Source: Streptomyces sp. JB150 | Lineage (GTDB): Bacteria; Actinomycetota; Actinomycetes; Streptomycetales; Streptomycetaceae | Length of the DNA stretch: 64,000 bases | Direction of reading: 5' to 3' | NCBI RefSeq assembly: GCF_011193355.1 | Contig: NZ_CP049780.1 | Span: 6,974,634-7,038,633 of the forward strand | In this document: one piece after another, positions 56,068 through 64,000 of the stretch | Layout: every line of letters starts with the position of its first letter | Position numbering within the stretch: the stretch's first letter is position 1 | Program-made: the position numbers and the translations under genes | The notes under the pieces: generated by a model | What the model was told of the DNA's origin: nothing | Database searches by the model: none | Seen by the model: only the letters and a program-made list of their open reading frames with translations

Positions 56068-56808
56068 ATGACAGAGATCACCCGGCTCCAGCCGATGCCC
56101 GAGGACTGGACCCGCGCCCTCGCGGTCGTCGCCCACCCCGACGACCTGGAGTACGGCTGCTCCGCGGCCATCGCCCAGTGGACGGAGGCGGGCCGCGAGG
56201 TCGCCTACGTCCTCGCCACCCGCGGCGAGGCCGGCATCGACACGCTCAACCCCGCGGACGCGGCGCCGCTGCGCGAGCGGGAGCAGCGGGCGAGCGCCGC
56301 GGTCGTCGGGGTGTCGGTGGTGGAGTTCCTGGACCACCGTGACGGCGTCGTCGAGTACGGCACCGCGCTGCGCCGTGACATCGCCGCCGCGATCCGCCGC
56401 CACCGCCCCGAGCTGGTGATCACCCTCAACCACCGGGACACCTGGGGCGGCGTCGCCTGGAACACCCCGGACCACGTCGCCGTCGGCCGCGCCACCCTCG
56501 ACGCCGCCGCCGACGCCGGCAACCGCTGGATCTTCCCCGAGCTGGTCGAACAGGGCCTGGAGCCCTGGAACGGGGTGCGCTGGGTCGCCGTCGCCGGTTC
56601 CGCCACCCCCACCCACGCCGTGACGGCCACGGAGGCGGGCCTGGAAGCGGGGGTGCGCTCCCTCCTGGAGCACCGCGCGTACATCGAGGCCCTCACCGAC
56701 CAGGACCCGGAGACCTACGTCCGGCAGTTCCTGACCACGACCACCCGGGAGGCGGGGGAGCGGTTCGGCGGAGCGCCGGCGGTGGCGTTCGAGCTGTTCC
56801 CCCGCTGA
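56068..56808 (+). CDS. PIG-L/LmbE-type deacetylase
   Basis: 246 residues. The zinc motif AHPDDLEYG gives His23 and Asp26 of the HPDDxE signature, and DTWGGVAWNTPDHVAVG the later His. The family deacetylates N-acetylglucosaminyl compounds, including mycothiol and mycothiol-conjugate precursors. The substrate here is not evident. ATG 56068 is preferred to TTG 56041. Confidence 0.88.
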   Translation: MTEITRLQPMPEDWTRALAVVAHPDDLEYGCSAAIAQWTEAGREVAYVLATRGEAGIDTLNPADAAPLREREQRASAAVVGVSVVEFLDHRDGVVEYGTALRRDIAAAIRRHRPELVITLNHRDTWGGVAWNTPDHVAVGRATLDAAADAGNRWIFPELVEQGLEPWNGVRWVAVAGSATPTHAVTATEAGLEAGVRSLLEHRAYIEALTDQDPETYVRQFLTTTTREAGERFGGAPAVAFELFPR

Positions 56809-56863
56809 CCGGACGTCAGCCCCCGCCGCCGAGCGGCTCCCGGCCTGTTGAGAGGATCGGGGA

Positions 56864-57253
56864 ATGACGGACTCCCCCCTGCGGATCAACGCGCTCATCG
56901 TCGATGCCGTCGAGCCCGAACGGCTTGCCGCGTTCTGGTCCGAACTGCTCGGCAGGCCGGTCGTGGGCCGTATGGGCCCGTACGTGTGGCTGCGGCGGGA
57001 GGACGGCCTGGGCCTGGGCTTCCAGCGGACCACCGAGATCAGGCCGGGCAAGAACCGGATGCACTTCGACATCACCTCGCCCGACCCCGCAGCCGAGCGG
57101 CAGCGGGTCGAGCAGCTCGGCGGGCGCCGGCTGGAGGAGTACGCCGGTGGCGGATTCCTGGTGATGGCGGACCCCGAGGGCAACGAGTTCTGCATCATTC
57201 CGGAGGGCCCCTTCGAGCTCGACGACGAGGGGCGTGCGCACTACCTGGACTGA
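56864..57253 (+). CDS. VOC-superfamily protein
   Basis: 129 residues, a single VOC domain: [20 protein letters not shown] and later [10 protein letters not shown] and [15 protein letters not shown]. Glyoxalase-like fold with a metal site from His and Glu (E in GNEF). Role unknown. Confidence 0.85.
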   Translation: MTDSPLRINALIVDAVEPERLAAFWSELLGRPVVGRMGPYVWLRREDGLGLGFQRTTEIRPGKNRMHFDITSPDPAAERQRVEQLGGRRLEEYAGGGFLVMADPEGNEFCIIPEGPFELDDEGRAHYLD

Positions 57254-57282
57254 CCGGCACTCCGGACGCCTCGACAAGGTGT

Positions 57283-57320
57283 TTCCCGCCGGTTGAGACG
57301 ACCCCCACAACCGGTGGGAA
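57283..57320. terminator. Terminator after the VOC gene
   Basis: TTCCCGCCGGTT (57283-57294) and AACCGGTGGGAA (57309-57320) form a 12-bp stem with one G-U pair and a 14-base loop. Confidence 0.65.
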
Positions 57321-57366
57321 CGCCGCGGTGGGCTTTCCCCGCGGCGGCCCGTCTAGGGTGGAGCGC

Positions 57367-58197
57367 ATGCGTGATCACCAAGGTGACCTGGCCGAGCTGC
57401 GCGGTGACTGCGGCAGCTGTTTCGGGTTGTGCTGTGTCGCCCTGCCCTTCGCCGCCTCGGCGGACTTCGCCCTGGACAAGCCGGCCGGCAAGCCCTGCCC
57501 GAACCTCGGCGGCGACCACCGGTGCGGCATTCACGACCGGCTGCGCGGCAAGGGGTTCGCCGGATGCACGGTCTACGACTGCTTCGGCGCCGGACAGCGG
57601 GTCTCCCAGGTCGTCTTCGGCGGCGCGGACTGGCGGGGCGCGCCACCCGAGCACGCGCGCCGGATGTTCGACGTCTTCCCCGTCGTGCGGCAGCTGCACG
57701 AACTGCTCTGGTACCTCACCGAGGCCCTGACCCTGCCCGCCGCCCGCCCGCTCCACCCCGACCTGCGCCGCGCGCGGGAGCGCACCGAGGCGCTGACCCG
57801 GCAGACCGCCGAGGAGATCGCGGCGCTCGACGTCGCCGCGCACCGGCAGGAGGTCAACGTGCTGCTGCTCAAGACCAGCGAGCGGGCGCGGGCGGGCATC
57901 CGCGGGCGCGGGAGGGACCGCCGGGGCGCCGACCTGACGGGCGCCCGGCTCAGGGGCGCCGATCTGCGCGGCGCCGACCTGCGCGGCGCCTGGCTCATCG
58001 CGGCCGATCTGACCGGTGCCGATCTGCGCGGCGCGGACCTGATCGGCGCCGACCTGCGGGACGCCGATCTCACCGACGCCGATCTGACCGGCGCCTTCTT
58101 CCTCACCCAGCCGCAGGTGAGCGCCGCCCGCGGGGGAGCAGGCACCCGCCTGCCGCAATCGGTGAGCCGCCCGGCGCACTGGACCGGAGCGAGCTGA
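57367..58197 (+). CDS. Cysteine-cluster plus pentapeptide-repeat protein
   Basis: 276 residues. The N-terminal 75 residues hold eight Cys (15, 18, 22, 23, 44, 53, 67, 72; CGSCFGLCC and CTVYDC), which suggests a zinc or iron-sulfur site of YkgJ-like kind. A helical middle is followed by a C-terminal run of about 12 pentapeptide repeats ([24 protein letters not shown]), which form a right-handed quadrilateral beta-helix. Pentapeptide proteins often mimic DNA; this one combines the repeats with a metal-binding head. Its role is unknown. Confidence 0.8.
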   Translation: MRDHQGDLAELRGDCGSCFGLCCVALPFAASADFALDKPAGKPCPNLGGDHRCGIHDRLRGKGFAGCTVYDCFGAGQRVSQVVFGGADWRGAPPEHARRMFDVFPVVRQLHELLWYLTEALTLPAARPLHPDLRRARERTEALTRQTAEEIAALDVAAHRQEVNVLLLKTSERARAGIRGRGRDRRGADLTGARLRGADLRGADLRGAWLIAADLTGADLRGADLIGADLRDADLTDADLTGAFFLTQPQVSAARGGAGTRLPQSVSRPAHWTGAS

Positions 58198-58201
58198 GCC
58201 G

Positions 58202-58222
58202 CGGCGCGCCGTCAGCGCGCCG
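58202..58222. terminator. Terminator after the pentapeptide-repeat gene
   Basis: CGGCGCGC (58202-58209) and GCGCGCCG (58215-58222), perfect 8-bp stem with a 5-base loop. Confidence 0.6.
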
Positions 58223-58275
58223 GTGATCCCCGCGTAAGCCGGACGTGGTTGGCGTACACCCGGATCTTCGATAGG

Positions 58276-58294
58276 TTAGGTAAGGCTTACCTAA
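58276..58294. promoter_or_regulatory. Iron box (DmdR/IdeR-type) before DUF2470 gene
   Basis: TTAGGTAAGGCTTACCTAA is a perfect 19-bp palindrome that agrees with the TTAGGTTAGGCTAACCTAA consensus of DmdR1/IdeR in all but two positions. It partially overlaps the Shine-Dalgarno (AAGGAGGA) of the gene at 58306. Confidence 0.85.
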
Positions 58295-58305
58295 GGAGGA
58301 TTCGG

Positions 58306-59046
58306 ATGGGTGACGGGAAGCGTGACGGGCAGACCTGGGCGGCCACGCCCGCGACGGCGGAACGGGCCCGGTCGGTGCTGGCCGCCGCCTGGTCGTGCTC
58401 GGTGACCACGGAGGGCATCCGCGAGGAGCTCGTCGGGGCGCACACCGTGACCGAGGACGGCCGGGTGATCCTGCACGTCCCCGACGACAGCGCCCTGCTC
58501 GCCGCCGCCATCTGCGCGCCGCGCGGGGAGCCCTCGGCCGTCCTGGAGTTCGCCGACGTCGCGCCCGTGCCGCTGCGCGACCGGATCCGCGCCCGGCTCT
58601 GGCTCGCCGGCTGGCTCACCGTCCAGGAGGGCGGTGGCCTGGCCTTCCAGGCCACCCGCGTGGTGCTGCACCGACCGGCCGGTGCGGAGGTGATCGACCT
58701 CGCCGAGTTCGCCGCCGCCCGGCCCGACCCGCTGGCTGCCGCCGAGGCCCGGCTGCTCACCCACCTCGCCGACGCCCACCCGGACGCCGTCGAGCGGCTC
58801 AGCCGCCTGGTCGAGCCCGGCAGCCTGCACGGCGCCGTGCGCGTCCAGCCGCTCGCCGTCGACCGGCACGGGCTGACACTGCGCATCGAACGCCGCCGCG
58901 CCCACGGCGACGTACGCCTGGCCTTCCACCGGCCCGCCGACGACGTCGCGCAGCTCACCGAGCGGATGCACGTGCTGCTCTCCCAGGCGAGCGCCGGGCA
59001 CTGCCCGCGCGCCCTACAGCGGCAGCGCACAGACGGCGACGGGTGA
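58306..59046 (+). CDS. DUF2470-domain protein, iron-regulated
   Basis: 246 residues. The N-terminal part (RARSVLAAAWSCSVTTEGIR) resembles the split-barrel FMN/haem-binding fold near HugZ; the C-terminus (HLADAHPDAVERLSRLV, then VQPLAVDRHGLTLRIERR) matches DUF2470. In plants and bacteria this domain occurs at the end of haem-degrading or haem-binding proteins. The iron box indicates derepression during iron starvation, so a role in haem or siderophore-iron use is reasonable. The gene overlaps the convergent lactonase-like gene by 33 bp. Confidence 0.82.
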   Translation: MGDGKRDGQTWAATPATAERARSVLAAAWSCSVTTEGIREELVGAHTVTEDGRVILHVPDDSALLAAAICAPRGEPSAVLEFADVAPVPLRDRIRARLWLAGWLTVQEGGGLAFQATRVVLHRPAGAEVIDLAEFAAARPDPLAAAEARLLTHLADAHPDAVERLSRLVEPGSLHGAVRVQPLAVDRHGLTLRIERRRAHGDVRLAFHRPADDVAQLTERMHVLLSQASAGHCPRALQRQRTDGDG

Positions 59047-60207
59047 CGCGAACGGCTCACCCGCGCGCCGCAGCCCGCCGGTCTCCCGGTCCACACGGAA
59101 GACGCTCACGGTGCCGGACCGCTGGTTCGCCGCGAACAGCAGCCGCCCGTCGGGCGAGAAGGCGATCTGCCGGGGGAAGTCCCCCGCCACCGGCACCGTG
59201 CCGAGCAGCCGCAGCCGGGCGCCGTCGTCCTCCACCGCGTACCGGGCGAGACTGTCATGCCCCCGGTTGGCGAGGAAGGCGTACGCCCCGTCCGCGGTGA
59301 CCAGGATCTGCGCCGGATAGTTGGTGACGTCGCCCCGCGCGCCCGTCGAGGGGCCGCTCCCGATGTCGAGGCGTCCGGTGTCCGGGTCGTAGGCGCACAC
59401 CGCGACCGTGTCGTCGAGTTCGTTCGCCAGATAGGCGTACCGGCCGCCGGGGTGGAAGGTCAGGTGCCGCGGCCCCGCGCCCGGCCGGGTCCGTGCCCGG
59501 GCGACCTCCGTCAGCGTGCCCTCCCGCTCGTCCAGGCGGTAGGTGTGCACGGTGTCCGTGCCGAGGTCCACGGCGAGGACGTGCCGGCCGTCCGGAGCGG
59601 TGACGATCTGGTGCGCGTGCGGTTCCCGGCCCGGGTGCTCGACCAGACCGGTGCGCTCGCCGAGCGCCCCCGACGCGTCGATCGGGTGCACGGCCACACT
59701 GCCGGAGGCGTAGTTCGCGCTGAGCAGCCAGCGTCCGCCCGGATGCACGGACAGATGACAGGGCGCGGCCCCTCCGGTGCTCCGGCTGCCCAGCACCGTC
59801 CGGTCGGCGAGCCGTAGGGCGCTCACCGCGCCGTCGTCCCGCTCGCTCACCGCGTACACCGTCCGCCCGTCCGGGTGGACCGCGAGGTAGGACGGGTCGG
59901 GCACGCCCGTGAGCGTGCCGGTGCCGGTGATGCGTCCCGTCACCGGGTCGTACGAGGCGAGACCGATGCCGGTGCCGCCGCCCTCGGCGGAGGTGTAGGT
60001 GCCGAGGAGGAGGGGGCGGGGGCCCGACGGCTCGGGTGAGGGCGTCCCCGAGGCGCCGCCTCGGTCGGGCCGCACGGTCCCGCTCCCGCGCCCGCCCCCG
60101 GTCTCGGGGGCGGCGCTCCCGCCTCCGGCCCCGGGGGAGCCGCCGCACGCGGCGGCCGCCGGCAGCGCGGTCAGCGTGCCCAGGAAACGGCGCCTGCTCC
60201 AGCTCAT
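59014..60207 (-). CDS. Tat-exported lactonase-fold (7-bladed propeller) protein
   Basis: 397 residues. SRRRFLGTLTALPAAAACGG carries a Tat signal and a possible lipobox Cys. Blades follow (PSYLAVHPDGRTVYAVSERD, HLSVHPGGRWLLSANYASGS, HAHQIVTAPDGRHVLAVDLG, HLTFHPGGRYAYLANELDDT, RQIAFSPDGRLLFAANQRSG), the 6-phosphogluconolactonase (Pgl/YbhE) family. It may hydrolyse a lactone or serve as a binding scaffold outside the membrane. Confidence 0.85.
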   Translation of the reverse strand: MSWSRRRFLGTLTALPAAAACGGSPGAGGGSAAPETGGGRGSGTVRPDRGGASGTPSPEPSGPRPLLLGTYTSAEGGGTGIGLASYDPVTGRITGTGTLTGVPDPSYLAVHPDGRTVYAVSERDDGAVSALRLADRTVLGSRSTGGAAPCHLSVHPGGRWLLSANYASGSVAVHPIDASGALGERTGLVEHPGREPHAHQIVTAPDGRHVLAVDLGTDTVHTYRLDEREGTLTEVARARTRPGAGPRHLTFHPGGRYAYLANELDDTVAVCAYDPDTGRLDIGSGPSTGARGDVTNYPAQILVTADGAYAFLANRGHDSLARYAVEDDGARLRLLGTVPVAGDFPRQIAFSPDGRLLFAANQRSGTVSVFRVDRETGGLRRAGEPFASPVAVCALPL

Positions 60208-60255
60208 CGATTCCCCACTCCGGCTCGTCGCTCATCCCTCGCCCGGCCGCCTCGC

Positions 60256-60325
60256 CGTCCCGGTCGTCCGGTCGTCCGGGTCGTCCCGGCCATCCCGGTC
60301 GCCCGGTCATCCGGTCGTCCGTTCA
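60256..60325. repeat. Degenerate CCGGTCGTC-type tandem repeat
   Basis: Seven or more variants of CCGGTCGTC/CCGGTCATC spaced 8-10 bp lie between the FUSC-type and lactonase genes. Confidence 0.55.
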
Positions 60326-60340
60326 TGCGTTCCGAGGCTC

Positions 60341-61597
60341 TCATGCCGTACGGCGTATGGCGGACAGCCGGTCCCGCAGCCGGCGGCGGGTGATCCGCGC
60401 CCGCTCCAGCATGCGGGTCAGCCACGGCCGCCGCTCGCGCTGCTCACGGGTGCTGCGGTCCAGCTCCTCCAGCAGCCGGCGCGAGCGGTGCTCGATGGCC
60501 AGCTCGTCGAGGATACGGTTCACCTCGGTCAGCACCGCGCCGTGCAGCTGCCACTGGCGGGGATCGCGGCGCACCTCCTCCAGCATCGTCTCGGCCAGCT
60601 TGTCGCGGGTGGCCGCGGCCGCCTGCAACTCGGCCGCCAGCCGCTCCTCGGCCGACTCGGCGTTGCTGCTGACATGCGTGGTGACCAGCACGGCGAAGCT
60701 GACGATCGCGTCCGCGATCTCGGACAGCAACTGCTCCACCAGAGCACCGGTCCGCGGCTCGAACAGCGGCTCCGGCTCGCGCTCCTTCGCCAGGTCGGTC
60801 AGGGAGCGCGCGATCACCCGCAGGACGACCGTACAGATCTCCAGGGTGTCCAGGCCGGTGCGCAGCACGATCCGGTGCAGCAGGCCCTCCCGCACGCGCG
60901 GATTGAGCCGGAGACTGTCCTCGGCCTGCCGCAGCGCCGCGTCCACCTGCACGATGTCGTGGTCCAGGCGGCGGGCCTCGTGCAGCCGCTCGGCGGCGCG
61001 CTCCGCCGGGGTGCGACCCGCCGCCTCCTCGCCGACCCGCAGCATCAGCTGCCGCATCCGGCGGGCCAGCCCCTCGATGGACTCGCCCGCCTCGCCCACC
61101 CACACGGGCGGTGGCAGCAGCAGATTGCAGCCGAGCCCGACGACCGCGCCGATCAGCGTCTCCAGGACCCGCGCCCAGGCGTACTCCCCGACGGCCGTGA
61201 CACCGAGGACCAGCATGGCGCTGATCGCCACCTCGGCCACGTACTCGTCGACCCGGACCAGATGGCCCACCGCCAGTGACACCATGATCACCAGCGCGAG
61301 GCTCCACCAGGTCAGACCCACCAGCAGGCTGAAGGCGATGGCCACCAGCACCCCGGCCACCACCGCGTTCACCCGGCGGATGCCGTTGGTGAGGGTGGCG
61401 TACAGGGTGACCTGGACGACCAGCAGGGCGGTCAGCGGCGCGGTGAGCGGGGCCGCCTCGGGGCTCAGACGCAGGGCGATGACGTACGCGACGGTCGCGG
61501 CGAACGTCGACCGCAGGGCCTGGACGACCACCGGTTCGCGATGCCGCTTGACCCATCGGGCGACGGGTTCCGGCCATTTCACACGTGCAATTCGCAT
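60341..61597 (-). CDS. FUSC/aromatic-acid-exporter family membrane protein
   Basis: 418 residues. Six to seven N-terminal hydrophobic segments (QALRSTFAATVAYVIALRLS, LTALLVVQVTLYATLTNGIR) end near 170 and a long helical cytoplasmic domain follows (LHEARRLDHDIVQVDAALRQ and further coiled regions). This is the ArAE/FUSC family, which exports aromatic acids or organic anions. ATG 61597. No specific partner. Confidence 0.82.
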   Translation of the reverse strand: MRIARVKWPEPVARWVKRHREPVVVQALRSTFAATVAYVIALRLSPEAAPLTAPLTALLVVQVTLYATLTNGIRRVNAVVAGVLVAIAFSLLVGLTWWSLALVIMVSLAVGHLVRVDEYVAEVAISAMLVLGVTAVGEYAWARVLETLIGAVVGLGCNLLLPPPVWVGEAGESIEGLARRMRQLMLRVGEEAAGRTPAERAAERLHEARRLDHDIVQVDAALRQAEDSLRLNPRVREGLLHRIVLRTGLDTLEICTVVLRVIARSLTDLAKEREPEPLFEPRTGALVEQLLSEIADAIVSFAVLVTTHVSSNAESAEERLAAELQAAAATRDKLAETMLEEVRRDPRQWQLHGAVLTEVNRILDELAIEHRSRRLLEELDRSTREQRERRPWLTRMLERARITRRRLRDRLSAIRRTA

Positions 61598-61650
61598 CCC
61601 TTGCGCTGTTCCCCGTCACTGTGGACGTCGAACGTGTGAGGGATGTCCGT

Positions 61651-62145
61651 TCAGGCGTACAGCTTGTCCAGGAAGGCGAAAAGGTTGCCCGTCGTGCGGG
61701 CGATCTGCTCCTCCAGGGTCAGGCTCTCCTCGAAGCGGGCGCCGGACTCGGGCACCTTCTTGCCGCGCAGATACAGGGAACAGGCCAGGTCGGTGCACAT
61801 GTACAGGCCGACCGAATTGCCCTCGCGGCCCGCCGCGCCGGCCTTGCGGGCGGTCATCAGGGAGACGCCGCCGCGCGGGTGACCGGTCAGGCAGAGCGCG
61901 CACATGCTGCGCTGGAGGAAGCCGCGCTGTGGCGGCGGGAAGCGCAGGCTGACGCCGACCGGGCGGCCGTCGCGCTCGACGACCAGATAGCTGCGGTCCG
62001 GCGCGCCCGGATCGCGCCAGCCCAGGAAGTCGAGGTCGTCCCAGGGACGTTCGGCGAGATCCCGGGGGAGCGGGAGGCGGCTCGCCTCGCCCTTGGAACA
62101 GTTGACGAAGGAGCCGCGGATGTCCTTGTCGGTCAGCGGGCGCAC
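61651..62145 (-). CDS. FBP-domain zinc protein (FusB/FusC-like)
   Basis: 164 residues. The C-terminal half has four Cys: C82 and C85 (MCALC), C117 and C122 (CTDLAC), forming a treble-clef zinc finger. FusB-type proteins bind EF-G and rescue it from fusidic acid on the ribosome; the actinobacterial relatives are less studied. GTG 62145 follows AGGAGGCACCCC. A 10-bp inverted repeat with CTAG cores lies in its promoter region. Confidence 0.82.
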   Translation of the reverse strand: MRPLTDKDIRGSFVNCSKGEASRLPLPRDLAERPWDDLDFLGWRDPGAPDRSYLVVERDGRPVGVSLRFPPPQRGFLQRSMCALCLTGHPRGGVSLMTARKAGAAGREGNSVGLYMCTDLACSLYLRGKKVPESGARFEESLTLEEQIARTTGNLFAFLDKLYA

Positions 62146-62186
62146 GGGGTGCCTCCTGAGAGATGTGTGCGAGGGGTCGGTGGCAG

Positions 62187-62211
62187 GGAAACCTAGGAGG
62201 TCTAGGTTTCC
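62187..62211. promoter_or_regulatory. Perfect inverted repeat in the FBP-protein promoter region
   Basis: GGAAACCTAG (62187-62196), 5 bases, CTAGGTTTCC (62202-62211). It lies 42 to 66 bp before the start. The two CTAG tetramers are rare in GC-rich actinobacteria, so the site is unlikely to be accidental. Unknown binding protein. Confidence 0.6.
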
Positions 62212-62260
62212 GTCCGGTCAGGGTAGACAGCCGATGGATGGAGGTGCCATCGATTTATCG

Positions 62261-62300
62261 CCTGGCCGCCTGGCCGCCTGGCCGCCTGGCCGCCTGGCCG
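62261..62300. repeat. 8-bp tandem repeat GCCTGGCC x5
   Basis: Five exact units GCCTGGCC between the PAS/LuxR and FBP genes. Slippage-type microsatellite. Confidence 0.85.
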
Positions 62301-62315
62301 CACCGCCCCCCCGGC

Positions 62316-62969
62316 TCATACCGGTGCGGGCGGCCACACCCCCGCCGCCAGCACCCCGAGGGCGTACGCCCGCGCCACCAGTTCCGTACGGTTCGCCGCG
62401 CCCCAGCGGGCCGACAGGCGCCGCAGGTGATAGGTGACGCCGTCGGTGCTGAGGCCGGTCTCGCGGGCGGCGCGGGCCGTGGTGGCGCCGCCCGCGAGGA
62501 GGGCCAGGATCCGGGCCTCGACCGGCGTGACCCGCGCCTCCCGCGCATTCCTCGCCTCCTCGGCCGCCCGCACGGGCCTGCGTTCGCCCAGTACCCGCAG
62601 CATCACCAGCAGCGTCGGCGTGTCCTCGATGGTGTCGCTGACCGGGTCGGCGGTCAGCTCCCCGTACCGCTGCGCGCCGCCGGGCGCCCGCCAGCGCACG
62701 GACACCTGGTAGCGCGACCGGTGCCGCAGCCGCAGCGCCTGGGCGATCCGCTCCACCTGGGTCGCCTCCTGCGGCCGGAACAGCTCCAGCACGTCCCGGC
62801 CGCGCAGCCCGCCCGGTGTGGTCCCGCACTCGGCCGCCATCGCCGGATTCGCCAGCAGCACCGCGCCGTACACATCGCACACGGCCACCGGGAGCGAGAC
62901 CCGGTCGAAGAGCGTCAGCGCGCGATTGCGCCACAGCACGGCCTCCCGCCGCTCCGGATCCACCGGCAC
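62316..62969 (-). CDS. PAS and LuxR-type HTH regulator
   Basis: 217 residues. PAS domain near 20-125 (LPVAVCDVYGAVLLANPAMA, DVLELFRPQE). The C-terminal LuxR/GerE HTH is in the last 70 residues (VTPVEARILALLAGGATTAR, LSTDGVTYHLRRLSARW). It lies divergent from the CYP102-type P450 gene, a pairing I recall in streptomycetes, so it likely regulates that enzyme. Confidence 0.85.
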   Translation of the reverse strand: MPVDPERREAVLWRNRALTLFDRVSLPVAVCDVYGAVLLANPAMAAECGTTPGGLRGRDVLELFRPQEATQVERIAQALRLRHRSRYQVSVRWRAPGGAQRYGELTADPVSDTIEDTPTLLVMLRVLGERRPVRAAEEARNAREARVTPVEARILALLAGGATTARAARETGLSTDGVTYHLRRLSARWGAANRTELVARAYALGVLAAGVWPPAPV

Positions 62970-63177
62970 CTCCCGCCACTGCTCGACCGCCTCTCACGAT
63001 AAAGAGGCAGGCCGACGGCCGTGCCCGCGGGGCGGAGGGCGGGGGAGCGGCGGTGCGCAAGGAGGGACGCGCCCTTTCCGCTGCACGATCGTGTAGTCCC
63101 ACGGGCCGGGCGCGGCAGGTCGGGCGCACAGGCTGGGAGGGCAGGACTTCCGTACCGCGAAAGGCAGTTGTCGCGTC

Positions 63178-64000
63178 ATGCCCCCCACCGCGCCGCACCC
63201 CCCCACCGCACCGCATCCTCAGGCCACGCCGCATCCCCGCACCGCGCCGTCCGCCCGGATCGCGCCGTCCGCCCGGATCGCGCCGTCCGCCCGGTCCGCG
63301 TCGGACCCGGTGACCGCGCCGCACCCCCGCAGCCCGGCCGGACTGCCCGGCGTCCCCCTCGTCGACATCTCCGCGACCGGCCCAGGCCGCGCCCCCCTTC
63401 AGCAGGTCATGGGCCTGATGCGGGAGCACGGGCCGGTCCTGGTGCGGCGCCTGCACGGGCGGGACACGCTGTTCGTCAGCGATCTCGACCTCGTCACCGA
63501 CCTCGCCGACGAGCGGCGGTTCGCCAAGCACATCGGGCCCGCCCTGGAGAACGTCCGCGAGTTCACCGCCGACGGCCTGTTCACCGCGTACGACGACGAA
63601 CCCAACTGGGCCAAGGCGCACGACATCCTCATGCCCGCCTTCGCGCTCGGCTCGATGCGCACCTACCACCCCGTGATGCTGGAGGTGGCCCGCAGGCTCA
63701 TCGAGTCCTGGGACCGCGCCGCCGCCGACGGCCGCCCGGTGAACGTCCCCGACGACATGACCCGGATGACCCTGGACACCATCGGCCTCGCCGGATTCGG
63801 CTACGACTTCGGCTCCTTCGCACGCGCCGAGCCCCACCCCTTCGTCGAGGCGATGGTCCGCTGCCTGGAGTGGAGCATGACCCGCCTCGGCCGCGTCCCG
63901 GGCGAGGACCACGCGGCCACCGACGCGGCGATTCGCGCCGACGCCGACTACCTCGCCGCCGTCGTCGACGAGGTCATCGCCGCCCGCACCGGCACCGCCC
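63178..64000 (+). CDS. Cytochrome P450, CYP102 (BM3-like), C-terminus outside window
   Basis: The first 274 residues are visible. After a Pro/Ala-rich leader the P450 part reads LPGVPLVDISATGPG, MREHGPVLVRRLHGRDTLFV and the I-helix precursors up to RLGRVPGEDHAAT. HDILMPAFALGSMRTYHPVM is typical of CYP102 enzymes, which fuse a P450 to an FMN/FAD reductase and hydroxylate fatty acids. The haem Cys and reductase are beyond the window. ATG 63178 gives the leader with three APSAR(I/S) repeats; GTG 63310 would remove it. Confidence 0.85.
   Translation, partial: MPPTAPHPPTAPHPQATPHPRTAPSARIAPSARIAPSARSASDPVTAPHPRSPAGLPGVPLVDISATGPGRAPLQQVMGLMREHGPVLVRRLHGRDTLFVSDLDLVTDLADERRFAKHIGPALENVREFTADGLFTAYDDEPNWAKAHDILMPAFALGSMRTYHPVMLEVARRLIESWDRAAADGRPVNVPDDMTRMTLDTIGLAGFGYDFGSFARAEPHPFVEAMVRCLEWSMTRLGRVPGEDHAATDAAIRADADYLAAVVDEVIAARTGTA
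63244..63297 (+). repeat. Three 18-bp tandem repeats in the P450 leader
   Basis: Units 63244-63261, 63262-63279 and 63280-63297 are identical except for the last codon (GCGCCGTCCGCCCGGATC, third unit ending TCC), encoding APSARI, APSARI, APSARS. Confidence 0.85.

Noticed and set aside
62261..62300. Possible CRISPR-like array
   Set aside because: Units are 8 bp with no spacers; simple microsatellite.

Overview
The window is high-GC actinobacterial DNA, almost certainly from the chromosome of a Streptomyces. The signs are strong G/C third-position bias, frequent GTG starts and one TTG start, several families that are typically streptomycete (SCO6745-like, ECF41 sigma factor, KatG, PAS/LuxR beside a CYP102-type P450), a DmdR/IdeR-type iron box, and two copies of an intergenic repeat I associate with Streptomyces. 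I see no rRNA, tRNA, phage, transposon or CRISPR array.

Layout. 1-14.8 kb: a frameshifted SMI1/KNR4-like gene, an ECF41 sigma factor, a ferritin-like/hemerythrin operon behind a SigB-like promoter, an EmrB/QacA-type exporter with a divergent TetR regulator and twin operators, a bidirectional terminator, KatG, a visibly decayed MoxR/VWA cassette (internal deletion plus several frameshifts), a second hemerythrin and small enzymes. 14.8-28 kb: lipoate-ligase-like protein, urea transporter, secreted alpha/beta hydrolase, GH109-type oxidoreductase, an ABC-F ribosome-protection ATPase with a short upstream ORF, and pyruvate carboxylase. 28-38.9 kb: VOC, TOPRIM, macro-domain, YheO-type regulator with a PLP dehydratase, cupin, an intact VWA/MoxR pair, DUF72, and one frameshifted gene.

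38.9-54.6 kb is the clearest functional unit: a complete L-rhamnose catabolic locus. On the minus strand lie rhaI, the fused aldolase/dehydrogenase (rhaEW type), rhaB and then lutABC. On the plus strand lie an ABC transporter (ATPase, two permeases, lipoprotein), rhamnose mutarotase, a secreted beta-propeller protein and a LacI repressor. The divergent promoter region carries three LacI-like inverted repeats placed against two recognisable promoters. The genes account for glycan attack outside the cell (inferred), uptake, mutarotation, isomerisation, phosphorylation, aldol cleavage, lactaldehyde oxidation and lactate oxidation to pyruvate.

54.6-64 kb holds an S33 peptidase, a PIG-L deacetylase, a VOC protein, a cysteine-cluster pentapeptide-repeat protein, an iron-box-controlled DUF2470 protein, a Tat-exported lactonase-fold lipoprotein, a FUSC-type membrane protein, a FusB-like zinc protein with a striking upstream inverted repeat, a PAS/LuxR regulator, and the start of a CYP102-type P450 cut by the window edge.

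None of these amounts to a clearly new system. The items most worth following are the decayed MoxR/VWA fusion, the ABC-F leader, the rhamnose-locus propeller enzyme with its operators, and the iron-box gene.
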